This document shows, piece by piece, positions 26,963-35,319 of a DNA stretch of 64,000 nt. Position 1 is the first letter of the stretch; each line of letters starts with the position of its first letter. The translations under genes and the position numbers were made by a program. The notes below the pieces were generated by a model, which saw only the letters and a list, made by a program, of their open reading frames with translations, did not search any database and was not told the origin of the DNA. Source of the DNA: Rudanella lutea DSM 19387 (GTDB taxonomy: Bacteria; Bacteroidota; Bacteroidia; Cytophagales; Spirosomataceae); NCBI RefSeq assembly GCF_000383955.1, contig NZ_KB913013.1:5599694-5663693 (forward strand). The letters are read 5' to 3'.

Positions 26963-28468
26963 ATGAAAAATAGCTGTATCGTCTTTCTTCTCGTCTGGGC
27001 TGTGGGCATGGCCTGGGCACAAACACCGCCCGCCCGCGTGCCCAATCGTTCCTACGACGGCGATTATCCCCTCAACACCTGGTCAATTTCTGTAACCCCG
27101 CAACTGACGCGCTTCTTCGGCGATTTGTCGTACGGGGTGTATCGGGGGGCGCCCGAGCTTGGCGAGAAAGAGATTCTGACCGGTGGGGTAGGGTTGGCAG
27201 TCAACAAGCAACTGAGCCACCTCTTTGGGGTATCCGTACAGGCCAATGGTGGCATGCTCAGTGGTTCCAAGAAACCCATTTACAACGCCTATTTTCGGAC
27301 TAATTACCTACAGGGGGCCATGCTGGCGTCGGTTAACGTGAAATCCCTCTTGCTGGGTGCCAAACGACTCAAGCGCCTGAAATGGGACGTATACGGCGGT
27401 ATTGGCGGTATCTGGTTCGATGCGCGGGTGTATGACCTGACAACCAACCGGCTCATCCGGTATAGTAACGACCGGGACAATTTCAGCTCGGTCACGTCGG
27501 GCCGGTGGGAAGGTGATGGCTCCGTGTTTACCCGCGAACTCGTAGTGCCGATTGGAACCGCCGTTCACTACGAGCTGAGTCCTCGTTTCGATATTGGGCT
27601 CGATTTTGTGTACAACAACGTCAACACCGAAAAACTGGATATGACTGTCGGGTCGACAGACCCAGCCTACAATAACAACCCGGCCAATATTTACCTGTTC
27701 CGTAAGGGTGAGTCGGCCCTCGATAAGTACGGGGCCGTGGGTTTATCAATTACCTACAAACTGGGCCGGACGCCCCTGCGTGTGGGACGCGATGGCCGGT
27801 ACGATGCCGACAAAGGCCGGTATCACCTGCGCTGGGCTGATCCCGCCAACCTGGTCAAGCCGGCTTACAACCCATCTGTAACCGAGGCCGACTCTATTGC
27901 CAAGGCCAACATGCCCCAACCTGCAGATCCGCGCCTGTACACCGACTCCGATAACGATGGCGTAGCCGATCTGTTCGATAAGCAACCCCGGACCCCGGCG
28001 GGGAGTGTGGTTTCGGGGGCGGGTGTTGCCATGAATCTGGATAGTTTGCTGGCCCGGCCAAAAACCACGCGGGAGGCCGGCGAATGTGTCGATGTTTTCA
28101 GCAATGTTGAGTTCGATACGGATAAAGCCACTCTTCGGCCAACGTCGCAAACGCTGCTGCGGCAGGTAACCGAGTTGCTCAACGAGCGGCCCAATTGCCG
28201 GGCTATTGTAGTGGGTCATGCCGATGCCCGCGCGTCGGACGCCTACAACGTACAGTTGTCCAAACGCCGGGTGGAGGCCGTCAAGCGGTTTATGACGCGG
28301 GCCGGCCTGAACGATCCGAGCCGGATAACACTCGAATATTACGGCGAAATACGCCCTGCAGCCCCTAACTCGACCCGCACGGGCTTGCAGGCCAACCGGC
28401 GGGTGGAGATTCGGATCGAACCCATGAGCGATATGCGCTCGCGGTATCCGGCTGGGTTCAGAAAGTAG
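26963..28468 (+). CDS. OmpA-family outer-membrane protein
   Basis: 501 residues from the ATG at 26963, where the signal peptide starts (ending MAWAQ). The N-terminal part (about 40-300) is a predicted beta-barrel. A calcium-binding thrombospondin-3-like repeat (DSDNDGVADLFDKQP) follows near residue 340. The C-terminal OmpA domain (about 385-490) has NVEFDTDKATLRP, GHADARASDAYNVQLSKRRVEAV and a LQANRRVEIRI end, and should bind peptidoglycan. It tethers outer membrane to wall. An upstream in-frame start overlapping the rnpB 3' end is rejected. Confidence 0.88.
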   Translation: MKNSCIVFLLVWAVGMAWAQTPPARVPNRSYDGDYPLNTWSISVTPQLTRFFGDLSYGVYRGAPELGEKEILTGGVGLAVNKQLSHLFGVSVQANGGMLSGSKKPIYNAYFRTNYLQGAMLASVNVKSLLLGAKRLKRLKWDVYGGIGGIWFDARVYDLTTNRLIRYSNDRDNFSSVTSGRWEGDGSVFTRELVVPIGTAVHYELSPRFDIGLDFVYNNVNTEKLDMTVGSTDPAYNNNPANIYLFRKGESALDKYGAVGLSITYKLGRTPLRVGRDGRYDADKGRYHLRWADPANLVKPAYNPSVTEADSIAKANMPQPADPRLYTDSDNDGVADLFDKQPRTPAGSVVSGAGVAMNLDSLLARPKTTREAGECVDVFSNVEFDTDKATLRPTSQTLLRQVTELLNERPNCRAIVVGHADARASDAYNVQLSKRRVEAVKRFMTRAGLNDPSRITLEYYGEIRPAAPNSTRTGLQANRRVEIRIEPMSDMRSRYPAGFRK

Positions 28469-28529
28469 CGACAGTCAAACTCTTTCCGAAAAACTAACCC
28501 GTACGGTAGAGATACTCCGAAAAAAATGC

Positions 28530-28537
28530 TACCTTTG
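28530..28537 (+). promoter_or_regulatory. rpsP -7 promoter element
   Basis: TACCTTTG, 54 bp upstream of rpsP. Probably drives rpsP-rimM-trmD, although a terminator follows rpsP. Confidence 0.55.
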
Positions 28538-28591
28538 CGCCCACGTTTCTCCGGGGGGACGGGTTCCCTCCATTGAAAACAAGCAAGCAAA

Positions 28592-29140
28592 ATGGCTGTT
28601 AAAATTCGTTTAGCGCGTCGTGGACGCAAGAAAATGGCGATGTATGACATCGTCGTAGCTCCTTCTCAAGCTGGCCGTGATGGCGCATTCATCGAGAAAA
28701 TCGGTTCGTACAACCCCAACACAGACCCCTCAACCGTGGTGTTGAAGTCGGAGCGGGCGTTGTACTGGCTGATGGTTGGTGCTCAACCCACCGACACCGC
28801 TCGTTCGATTCTGTCGCACGAAGGCGTCATGCTGAAAAAGCACCTGCAGGTTGGCGTAAACAAAGGCGCGATCACGCAGGAGCAGGCTGATGAGAAGTTT
28901 ACATCCTGGAAAGAAGGCAAAGAAGGCCGCAAGTCTGACTCTGCTGACGCCAAGCAACAAGCAAAAGACAAGGCTCGTCAGGAGCGTCTGGAAGCCGAGC
29001 GTAAGGTGAATGAAGCCCGCGCTGAGGCCATTGCTAAGAAAAACGTTGTGGTTGAAGAAGCACCAGCCGAAGAGGCTCCTGCTGCTGAAGAAGCACCGGA
29101 AGCATCAGCTGACGCAACGGAAACCCCCGCTGCTGAATAA
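28592..29140 (+). CDS. rpsP: 30S ribosomal protein S16
   Basis: 182 residues. The N-terminal 80 residues are canonical S16 ([21 protein letters not shown], then IGSYNP). The remaining 100 are a charged extension, first Lys/Gln/Asp-rich and helical, then an Ala/Glu tail ([16 protein letters not shown]). S16 is usually about 80-90 residues, but long acidic tails are common in Bacteroidota. First of the rpsP-rimM-trmD set, although a hairpin terminator separates it from rimM. Confidence 0.96.
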   Translation: MAVKIRLARRGRKKMAMYDIVVAPSQAGRDGAFIEKIGSYNPNTDPSTVVLKSERALYWLMVGAQPTDTARSILSHEGVMLKKHLQVGVNKGAITQEQADEKFTSWKEGKEGRKSDSADAKQQAKDKARQERLEAERKVNEARAEAIAKKNVVVEEAPAEEAPAAEEAPEASADATETPAAE

Positions 29141-29162
29141 GCACGCTGGTTCGGTATGTAAG

Positions 29163-29191
29163 GAGCCTGTTCGTTTGAGCAGGCTCTTTTT
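29163..29191 (+). terminator. rpsP terminator or attenuator
   Basis: A 7-bp stem (GAGCCTG with CAGGCTC) followed by TTTTT. It lies between rpsP and rimM, so it could reduce downstream expression relative to the ribosomal protein. Confidence 0.75.
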
Positions 29192-29257
29192 GTAGGTATT
29201 TAACCGTTTGAGGTAGGCTCTCAATAACCGCCTGAAACGAGTAAACTCTGTAAAAGC

Positions 29258-29851
29258 GTGACAAAAGACGATTGTTATCAGGTTGGCCACATCACCAAAA
29301 CGCATGGCGTAAACGGTGAACTGGTCTTTTTCTTGGACGTCGATGACGCGAAAGAATACGCCGATATTGACTCGATCCTGCTTGAGGTGAAGGGTCAGTT
29401 GACGCCTTATTTTATTGAATCGATCACCATTGTAAAGGGGAGCCGGGCGATCGTGGCTCTGGAAGAAGTCGAAACCATTGAGCAGGCCGAGCGTCTCATT
29501 GGGTCGGGTTTGTGGTTGCCTCTCGCTAATCTGGAGCCGATTGAGGACGAAACCCGGTTTTACTTTCACGAGATTATCGGATTTCGGGTAGTCGATGCCG
29601 AAAAAGGGGCGCTTGGTACTGTAACGGCAGTGTACACAATGGCAACGCAGGACCTGATCGCGATGGATTATGAGGGACATGAGGTCTTGATCCCGATCAA
29701 CAGCGATATTGTGCCTTCGGTAAACCGGGCCGAAAACCAGATCAACGTGGTGTTGCCTGAGGGCCTGTTGGAAATTTACACGAGCGATAGCGGCAACGAT
29801 AAGCCCGAAGTAGACGGGGACGAAGAAGCTGACGAGACCGATGAGGATTGA
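29258..29851 (+). CDS. rimM: 16S rRNA processing protein RimM
   Basis: 197 residues, GTG start. RimM helps mature the 30S head and binds S19. The N-terminal RimM domain begins [18 protein letters not shown]; the PRC-barrel follows ([21 protein letters not shown], then [15 protein letters not shown]). The C-terminus is an acidic tail ([12 protein letters not shown]). It overlaps trmD by 11 nt, indicating translational coupling. Confidence 0.95.
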   Translation: MTKDDCYQVGHITKTHGVNGELVFFLDVDDAKEYADIDSILLEVKGQLTPYFIESITIVKGSRAIVALEEVETIEQAERLIGSGLWLPLANLEPIEDETRFYFHEIIGFRVVDAEKGALGTVTAVYTMATQDLIAMDYEGHEVLIPINSDIVPSVNRAENQINVVLPEGLLEIYTSDSGNDKPEVDGDEEADETDED

Positions 29852-30518
29852 TATTATTACCTGCCTGCCCCGCTTGCTCGATAGCTATTTTGCGCACTCT
29901 ATTTTGCAGCGGGCGCAACAGGCCGGGCACGCCGAAGTGGTAGTGCATGACCTGCGCGACTATACGCTCGACAAGCACCGGCGGGTCGATGATTATATGT
30001 TTGGGGGAGGGGCCGGTATGGTGATGCAGATTGAACCCATTGCCCGCTGTATTCGGGCGTTGCAGGCCGAACGTACCTACGACGAGGTGATTTACATGAC
30101 CCCCGACGGGCAACGGCTCAATCAACAAACGGTCAATACGCTCTCGCTCAAGCAAAATCTGATTATTCTATGCGGGCATTACAAAGGCGTCGACGAGCGG
30201 ATTCGGGAGCGGTTTATCACGCGGGAAGTCAGTATCGGCGACTTTGTGTTGTCGGGAGGAGAATTGCCGGCGGCCGTTCTGTCCGACGCTATTATCCGCC
30301 TGATTCCGGGGGTACTCAACGATGAGACCTCGGCCCTCACCGACTCGTTTCAGGACGATCTTCTGGCTCCGCCCGTGTACACGCGCCCGGCTGAGTGGGA
30401 GGGTATGAAGGTTCCCGATATTCTGCTGTCGGGGCATGAAGCTAAAATTGACGAGTGGCGTTACGAGCAGGCGTTGGCCCGTACCCGCGCCCGACGGCCC
30501 GATTTACTGGGTGAATAA
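29841..30518 (+). CDS. trmD: tRNA (guanine-N1)-methyltransferase
   Basis: 225 residues. TrmD methylates G37 of tRNAs with a G36. The trefoil-knot SPOUT motifs are present: [24 protein letters not shown] and the knot [14 protein letters not shown]. It starts inside rimM, in a different frame. The stop codon is the first three bases of a 29-bp perfect palindrome. Confidence 0.97.
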   Translation: MRIDIITCLPRLLDSYFAHSILQRAQQAGHAEVVVHDLRDYTLDKHRRVDDYMFGGGAGMVMQIEPIARCIRALQAERTYDEVIYMTPDGQRLNQQTVNTLSLKQNLIILCGHYKGVDERIRERFITREVSIGDFVLSGGELPAAVLSDAIIRLIPGVLNDETSALTDSFQDDLLAPPVYTRPAEWEGMKVPDILLSGHEAKIDEWRYEQALARTRARRPDLLGE

Positions 30519-30575
30519 ACGCTGTAAGCCGAAAGGGCGGGGTTGTAACCCCGCCCTTTCGGCTTACAGCGTTTA
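30516..30575. terminator. Perfect 29-bp palindromic terminator after trmD
   Basis: Left arm 30516-30544 and right arm 30547-30575 pair perfectly over 29 bp with a minimal loop. The arm starts at the trmD stop codon itself. No long T-run follows immediately, but such a strong stem between convergent genes is terminator-like. Confidence 0.75.
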
Positions 30576-30692
30576 TAGTTCTTGGTTTTTTGTGTATGGT
30601 TTTTGGGGTGCTTATGTTCAATTAAGCAAGTTCCGGTTCACGGGCAACTTGCCCCCACAACCAGAAACGATAAACTAAAAACGATAAACCCC
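30571..30692. repeat. Heptamer-word hairpin before the GT51 gene
   Basis: The left arm (about 30571-30608) reads GTTTATA, GTTCTTG and similar 7-nt words; the right arm (about 30660-30691) reads AAACGAT, AAACTAA. It fills the rest of the convergent gap up to the minus-strand gene end. Confidence 0.65.
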
Positions 30693-30694
30693 TT

Positions 30695-32899
30695 TTACCG
30701 GTTGGTGTCTTCCTGCTGTTGTCGTTCTTCGCGTTCCCGACGTTTGCGCTCGCGCCGTTCCTGCCGAAGCTGACGGCGGGTTTTCACGGTATCGCCCGAT
30801 GAGACATTCGGCGTGGCTGGGCTGTTCGACTCCGACTGGGTTTGTACATTTTCGGTCTCTTCTTTCTCGTCGTCACGGTCGCGGTTTCCATTGAAGAGTC
30901 GCTTGAAGAAATCGTCGATACCACCGCCCTCGTCGGTATCATTCATCAAACTATCCGACTGCATACTGTCGACGGGGGCCACCTGTTGGCGTAAGCCCTC
31001 GCGTAACCGAACATTGTAAAAACCGTAGGCTCCGCTATCGGGCTCGGTAAGGCCCCGCCGGGCCATAATGCGGCCGATAATTCGGAAGTAGCCCCGCACG
31101 TTACGGACTTGAAGCGTTCCGTCGGGATTGAACCAGTTAAGCGCGCGTTTGGGGCTCGGAATCACAAACGCCAGAAAAATGCTTTCGCCCAGATCCAGTT
31201 CGGAGGGCGACTTGCCAAAGTAATACCGGGCTGCCTCGCCAATTCCGTAAATATTACGCCCCCACTCAATCAGGTTGAGGTACACTTCGTACATTCGTTC
31301 TTTCGGTACGAGCCGCCCGTTTTCCATCAACCACACGATCAAAATCTCTTCGACCTTGCGGGAGAGGGTTTTGTTGCGGTTGAGGTACACGTTTTTAACC
31401 AGCTGCATCGAGATGGTACTGGCTCCCCGCTTGAATTTCTTTTCCTTGAAATTGGTCGCAATCGACACTCGGAACGCTTTCTCGTTGAACCCCTTGTGGG
31501 TCATGAAGTTGTAATCTTCTGAGGTCAGAACAGCGTTGCGCAAATCGGGCGAAATAGCCGAAAGGGGCGTAAAGTCCGGGTTTTCGGGGCCAATCACAAT
31601 ATCGCGAACCGGCTTATCTTTCTCGTAAGGCGTGTACACAAACGAGTTGTTGATCTTGCCAAAATCAACGCGACCCATGCGTACAATCTTGAAGTTATCA
31701 GACGTCAGCCCTGAATTGAACTTGACCGAGTCGGGCAGAGCTTCGTCGAGCTGAAACGACATATCGTATTTCAGCCCTCCCGTCACCTGCATACCTTCGA
31801 GCGACTCAAACAGCCCCTGCGGAAACGAATTGAACAAAGCCTGCGCATTCATCATGTCGGTATGCAGCTCGACTTCGTAGGTCTTGGTGGGCGAGAGGGT
31901 GTATTTGACAAACGGCCGCCCGCTTACCTGACCCAGGTACACCACCGATGAGCTATCGATACCGACGTAGTTTTCGCCTACAAACAGGTTGGCGTCCATA
32001 GCCGCCCGGTCTACAAACACATCGGTACGGGCAATGGCGGGATGGTTAATGCGCAGGTTACGCACCGATCCGACGCCTTCCATCCGAAATTCGCCCCCGG
32101 CCCGGTCTACATCTTTGAGTTCGGCGTGCAGTGTATCGGCCTGCAGTTTTAGCTTATACCGGTTTTCCAGATACTTGAGTTCGAGCGGTTTCCCATCGGC
32201 ATACAGCGAGAGATCGTACTCGCGGTCGGCGGGGTCGGCGGTGCCGGAGATGTGCCAGGTGGCCTCGTTGCCATTGAGCCGTAACGTCGATGATACGGCC
32301 TCATCCTCAATGGTAGCCTGCTCGGTGAGCAACGAGAGCCGCTGCGTAGTATCGCGGTCCGAATCAATCACCCGAAAATCGAGGTTACGGACGTTCATAT
32401 TGTCTGGAATTTTAGACAAAAGCTCGTCGATGAGGTTTTCGGCCACGTCGGCCAAATCCACCCGTCGGGTCGATTTGGTGGCGGTGGAGTCGCGTTTGCG
32501 CCGGAGAATAAAGTCGATGTTGGTCAGCGAATCGCGCCGAACCACCTGCACCATTCCGTTTTCGAGGGCTAGGTCAGACAGGGCAATTTGCCCCAGGAGC
32601 ATGGGCCAAAGCCGCACGCCCACTTCGGCCCGGTTGATACGGGCGAGGCTGTCGCGTTGTTCGGGAACAATGGAAATATCGGAAAAAGCGACGGAACTGA
32701 GGCCGGTAAAGGTGGCCGAGCCAATTTTCAGATCCAGTTTATAGTCGCGTTTGGCTTTTTGGGTGGCTCGTTTGAGGGCAATCTGAAGGAGGGCTTCGCG
32801 TTTGGTGAAAGCGTATCCCGCGCCAATGGCTCCCAGCAAAAATAGCCCCAACAAAGTCCAGCCGGTGATGCGGAGTGCTTTACGTTGACCAGCAGTCAT
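30695..32899 (-). CDS. AsmA-like and GT51 transglycosylase fusion protein
   Basis: 734 residues from the ATG at 32899. One N-terminal transmembrane helix (about 10-30) is followed by about 400 residues resembling AsmA/TamB-type repeats (VGVRLWPMLLGQIALSDLALENG). Then comes a GT51 peptidoglycan glycosyltransferase domain with catalytic Glu461 in SEDYNFMTHKGFN and RGASTISMQLVKNVYL. There is no transpeptidase domain. A very basic, Arg/Glu-rich cytosol-like tail ends the chain. GT51 polymerises lipid II, so a monofunctional glycan polymerase is expected. The long N-terminal region is unusual for MtgA or class A PBPs. Confidence 0.8.
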   Translation of the reverse strand: MTAGQRKALRITGWTLLGLFLLGAIGAGYAFTKREALLQIALKRATQKAKRDYKLDLKIGSATFTGLSSVAFSDISIVPEQRDSLARINRAEVGVRLWPMLLGQIALSDLALENGMVQVVRRDSLTNIDFILRRKRDSTATKSTRRVDLADVAENLIDELLSKIPDNMNVRNLDFRVIDSDRDTTQRLSLLTEQATIEDEAVSSTLRLNGNEATWHISGTADPADREYDLSLYADGKPLELKYLENRYKLKLQADTLHAELKDVDRAGGEFRMEGVGSVRNLRINHPAIARTDVFVDRAAMDANLFVGENYVGIDSSSVVYLGQVSGRPFVKYTLSPTKTYEVELHTDMMNAQALFNSFPQGLFESLEGMQVTGGLKYDMSFQLDEALPDSVKFNSGLTSDNFKIVRMGRVDFGKINNSFVYTPYEKDKPVRDIVIGPENPDFTPLSAISPDLRNAVLTSEDYNFMTHKGFNEKAFRVSIATNFKEKKFKRGASTISMQLVKNVYLNRNKTLSRKVEEILIVWLMENGRLVPKERMYEVYLNLIEWGRNIYGIGEAARYYFGKSPSELDLGESIFLAFVIPSPKRALNWFNPDGTLQVRNVRGYFRIIGRIMARRGLTEPDSGAYGFYNVRLREGLRQQVAPVDSMQSDSLMNDTDEGGGIDDFFKRLFNGNRDRDDEKEETENVQTQSESNSPATPNVSSGDTVKTRRQLRQERRERKRREREERQQQEDTNR

Positions 32900-32922
32900 T
32901 CTGTGTGTTTGAGTCGAAAGCC

Positions 32923-32930
32923 CAAAGATA
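32923..32930 (-). promoter_or_regulatory. -7 promoter element of the GT51 gene
   Basis: Reads TATCTTTG on the minus strand, 23 bp upstream of the ATG at 32899. Confidence 0.5.
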
Positions 32931-32950
32931 AGGCCTTTTCCATCGTCCCG

Positions 32951-32979
32951 AAAACAAAACCCCACCGAACGGTGGGGTT
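32951..32979 (-). terminator. Terminator of the VapBC-like operon
   Basis: A 10-bp stem (AACCCCACCG with CGGTGGGGTT) followed on the minus strand by TTTTGTTTT. It lies about 105 bp past the toxin gene. Confidence 0.75.
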
Positions 32980-33084
32980 AAGGTAAGCGGTAGAGAGTCC
33001 GAAACTGCTGCTATTCGGTAACGACAATCATCACGTTGATGGTTCGGTCTTACTCAAGATGGAGAGGAATTCGGTAGTATATGG

Positions 33085-33498
33085 TCAAGCAATAACAGTG
33101 ATATGGCTGTATTTGGGGAAGTACTGGTCTGTGCTTAAAATCGGAATTTGCTCGGAGTGGGCTTGTGCCAGAATCAGCAAATCAAACGGGTCGGCATGAG
33201 GTTTACCATCTGGTTTGAACACTTTTGATACCTGTTGAATCGATTCGTAATGCGTTGAATTGGTTCGTAAAATTTTTATTTTGGATTGGCGCCGGGCTCT
33301 TTGAATACCTGAATAATTTATATGTGCAAAATCTTTCTTCCCAACCCTGATCTTGATTGCAATTTCGTACAGGCTCGCTTCTGATACAAAAAACGAGTTG
33401 GCCGGGTCGCTAAGGACTCTCAACTGATTGTCACTTAACCGGCTGAAACTTTTCTCAAAAAGAATAATTAGAACATTCGTATCAATCAGATACCTCAT
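33085..33498 (-). CDS. PIN-domain toxin (VapC-like)
   Basis: 137 residues. PIN nuclease fold with the acidic residues expected at the active site: Asp5 in YLIDTNVL, a Glu in SEASLYEIAIK, Asp in HADPFDLLILAQA and Asp in LSTDQYF. VapC toxins cut tRNA or rRNA when freed from antitoxin. The start overlaps the antitoxin stop by 4 nt (ATGA), so the pair is translationally coupled. A stand-alone PIN nuclease of other function is possible. Confidence 0.87.
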   Translation of the reverse strand: MRYLIDTNVLIILFEKSFSRLSDNQLRVLSDPANSFFVSEASLYEIAIKIRVGKKDFAHINYSGIQRARRQSKIKILRTNSTHYESIQQVSKVFKPDGKPHADPFDLLILAQAHSEQIPILSTDQYFPKYSHITVIA

Positions 33499-33794
33499 GC
33501 CTTTTTACCCTTTCTGGCCTGTGGAATTTCGTGCGGTTCAAGCAACTCTGACAGACCTTTGAACTTCCCCTCCGGAATGAGTCGGGTAACGCGTTCCAAT
33601 AAACTTTCGCCTTCCTGACTTTGCGAAGTGAACGTTCGGCTCTTGCCCTTCACGACCACAGTTAGTGTAGGATGTATTCGGCTACGGACACCCGACAAGA
33701 CGGCTCCCTGACGTACCAAGTGTTTCTTCTTAGTGCCTGTGACTGAATCTGTTTGAGGCTTTTCTCCTGATTTGTGAGCGAATGAGGTTGCCAT
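33495..33794 (-). CDS. Putative antitoxin partner of the PIN toxin
   Basis: 99 residues from the ATG at 33794. It is basic and Ser/Thr/Lys-rich, with no certain DNA-binding domain. The C-terminal part (RVTRLIPEGKFKGLSELLEPHEIP) looks amphipathic and could wrap the toxin. Antitoxin assignment rests on the 4-nt ATGA overlap with a PIN gene and on size. I do not recognise the family. Confidence 0.65.
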   Translation of the reverse strand: MATSFAHKSGEKPQTDSVTGTKKKHLVRQGAVLSGVRSRIHPTLTVVVKGKSRTFTSQSQEGESLLERVTRLIPEGKFKGLSELLEPHEIPQARKGKKA

Positions 33795-34009
33795 GGCAGC
33801 GTTTTTTACAAATATAAAACAAGTAATCACCTGGGCAAGGTTCAGGCTATTTAGGATAAGACGCTACTGGTTGTACCTGTGTTGTACCAATCACAAAAAA
33901 ACGCCGTCAGCAATGCGCTGAAACTGTAAACGGTATCATATCTGAAATATATACCGTTCAATTGAACTGGATTGGATGAAGGTAAGCAACCGTTAATCAG
34001 TATGATAAG

Positions 34010-34162
34010 ATGAGTCACAAGGCAAAAAACGCCCCCCCTTCAGACCTACGGTTTGTCTATGTCATTCACCCAGACACCGGTGAAACGAAGCGGATAAAAG
34101 CACGTGATTTTGAGAGCTGGAAAGAAAATGGATGGATAGTGGATAAGTCGGTTCATAAATAG
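34010..34162 (+). CDS. Small 50-residue protein
   Basis: An intact ATG-to-TAG frame of 50 codons, MSHKAKNAPPSDLR at the start and DKSVHK at the end. It has a short beta-like stretch (FVYVIHPDTGETKRI) and a WKENGW motif. No family is recognised. Its last five residues (KSVHK) equal those of the convergent HNH-like protein because both 3' ends lie in one perfect inverted repeat. It is on the opposite strand to the PIN pair. Expression is unproven. Confidence 0.45.
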   Translation: MSHKAKNAPPSDLRFVYVIHPDTGETKRIKARDFESWKENGWIVDKSVHK

Positions 34163-34224
34163 AGCATTATAGCCCTACTAATTACTTTGGTAGGGCTATA
34201 ATGCTCTATTTATGAACCGACTTA
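34144..34224. repeat. Perfect 35-bp inverted repeat covering two gene ends
   Basis: Left arm 34144-34178 and right arm 34190-34224 are perfectly complementary, with an 11-nt loop. The left arm contains the last codons and stop of the 50-residue gene; the right arm contains those of the HNH-like gene. It can act as a bidirectional terminator, but has no T-run. Confidence 0.95.
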
Positions 34225-34997
34225 CGCCGAGCAATAACAGCTATGTCTACTTGAAACTTATAAAAATCTTCATATTGATTTTTTAGTGTAAACTGGCTAT
34301 TCTTCTCATAAGGCCAAAGTCTGAGTACTTTCTCACTATGAATGGTATCTATCGAGTAATTAGACTCTTTAGCGTTCTCATAAAATGAGACTCTCATTGC
34401 GAATGCTCGTATTTGCAAGGCAATGCAATATGATACAGTCTCAGTTGTGAATTGTTCTGAAAATTTTTCACTGTTTTCCTTACGGGAGATAAGAGCAATT
34501 TGGATTGGACTTTGAATCCATTCTAGATCCTTTCCTTTCTTAATTAAGGCTATATCAACTTTGACGTTTCTAGGAAGTTGCTTGAACTTTCCAATGTGCT
34601 TAAAATGTACATCAGGAACTAACTTTCTATAATTTGAAGCAGCATTGATTGTTATAGCTGTTTTATAAGCCCATAAGACAACAGCACTCCTCTCTTTCCT
34701 AGAAAGATGAAGTAAGTAATTATTGTTAGATAGGATTTTCAATAATAGAGGTCTAAAGTCATTTTCTAGCTCACACATCCAGCCATTATTACAGACTTGA
34801 CACACATTACCAAGAACTAGATTTTCGCCCGATTGGATTCTTTCATCCAAGGGTTGCATAAGAAAATTAGAAATATGAGTTCCTCTGAAAATTTGCTTTG
34901 TACCTCCGGTAATTTCTTTTTGAAGCCACTTAGGCCAGACATGTTCTTTGGCTTTTTCTCTGGTTTTACCACAAAAAATGCATGTTGTATTACCCAT
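34206..34997 (-). CDS. HNH/zinc-ribbon-like protein
   Basis: 263 residues. The N-terminus has CIFCGKTREKAKEHVWPKWL and, about 45 residues later, CQVCNNGWMCELE. Two CxxC pairs plus EHV and NNGWM resemble HNH endonuclease-like proteins widespread as uncharacterised genes, in which the Cys residues bind zinc. The C-terminal 180 residues are not recognised. Its codons are markedly AT-rich compared with neighbours (visibly below 40% GC), which suggests recent transfer. Whether it is a nuclease is inference; it lies next to a toxin-antitoxin pair and a tRNA. Confidence 0.65.
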   Translation of the reverse strand: MGNTTCIFCGKTREKAKEHVWPKWLQKEITGGTKQIFRGTHISNFLMQPLDERIQSGENLVLGNVCQVCNNGWMCELENDFRPLLLKILSNNNYLLHLSRKERSAVVLWAYKTAITINAASNYRKLVPDVHFKHIGKFKQLPRNVKVDIALIKKGKDLEWIQSPIQIALISRKENSEKFSEQFTTETVSYCIALQIRAFAMRVSFYENAKESNYSIDTIHSEKVLRLWPYEKNSQFTLKNQYEDFYKFQVDIAVIARRKSVHK

Positions 34998-35118
34998 AAG
35001 TGATTCGTTAACGCTTACAGAAGAAGGGGGCCTACACCACTGGTAATTTGATCTAGGAAGTATTAGAAACTGGAGACTGTACCTTTTTTGCTAACTGCAC
35101 CCTAGAGAATAAATTAAA

Positions 35119-35153
35119 AAACCCCTTAAAAGAGATTGTTTTAAGGGGTTTTG
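35119..35153 (-). terminator. tRNA-Ser terminator
   Basis: A 14-bp stem (AAAACCCCTTAAAA with its complement) with a 7-nt loop. On the minus strand it lies 10 bp after the tRNA and ends in a T-rich stretch. Confidence 0.85.
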
Positions 35154-35162
35154 ACACTTTTG

Positions 35163-35250
35163 CAGAGAGGAAGGGATTCGAACCCTCGATACGCTTGAGA
35201 CGTATACACACTTTCCAGGCGTGCTCCTTCAACCGCTCGGACACCTCTCT
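35163..35250 (-). tRNA. tRNA-Ser (GGA)
   Basis: 88 nt, minus strand, with a long variable arm as expected for serine. Acceptor stem AGAGAGG pairs with CCTCTCT, discriminator G. The anticodon loop CTGGAAA gives GGA, and GGTTCGAATC is the T loop region. The 3' CCA is not encoded. It bounds the accessory patch at 33-35 kb. Confidence 0.96.
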
Positions 35251-35319
35251 GTTTGCAGGGGCAAAAGTAGCGTTTTTCGGGACTAATCGCGTTGAGAAAG
35301 CGGTTTTAGTTGTACGCTA

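Noticed and set aside
33831-34009. Attachment-site or origin near the PIN pair
   Set aside because: A weak inverted repeat around 33935-33960 exists, but no second copy or integrase supports a mobile-element boundary.
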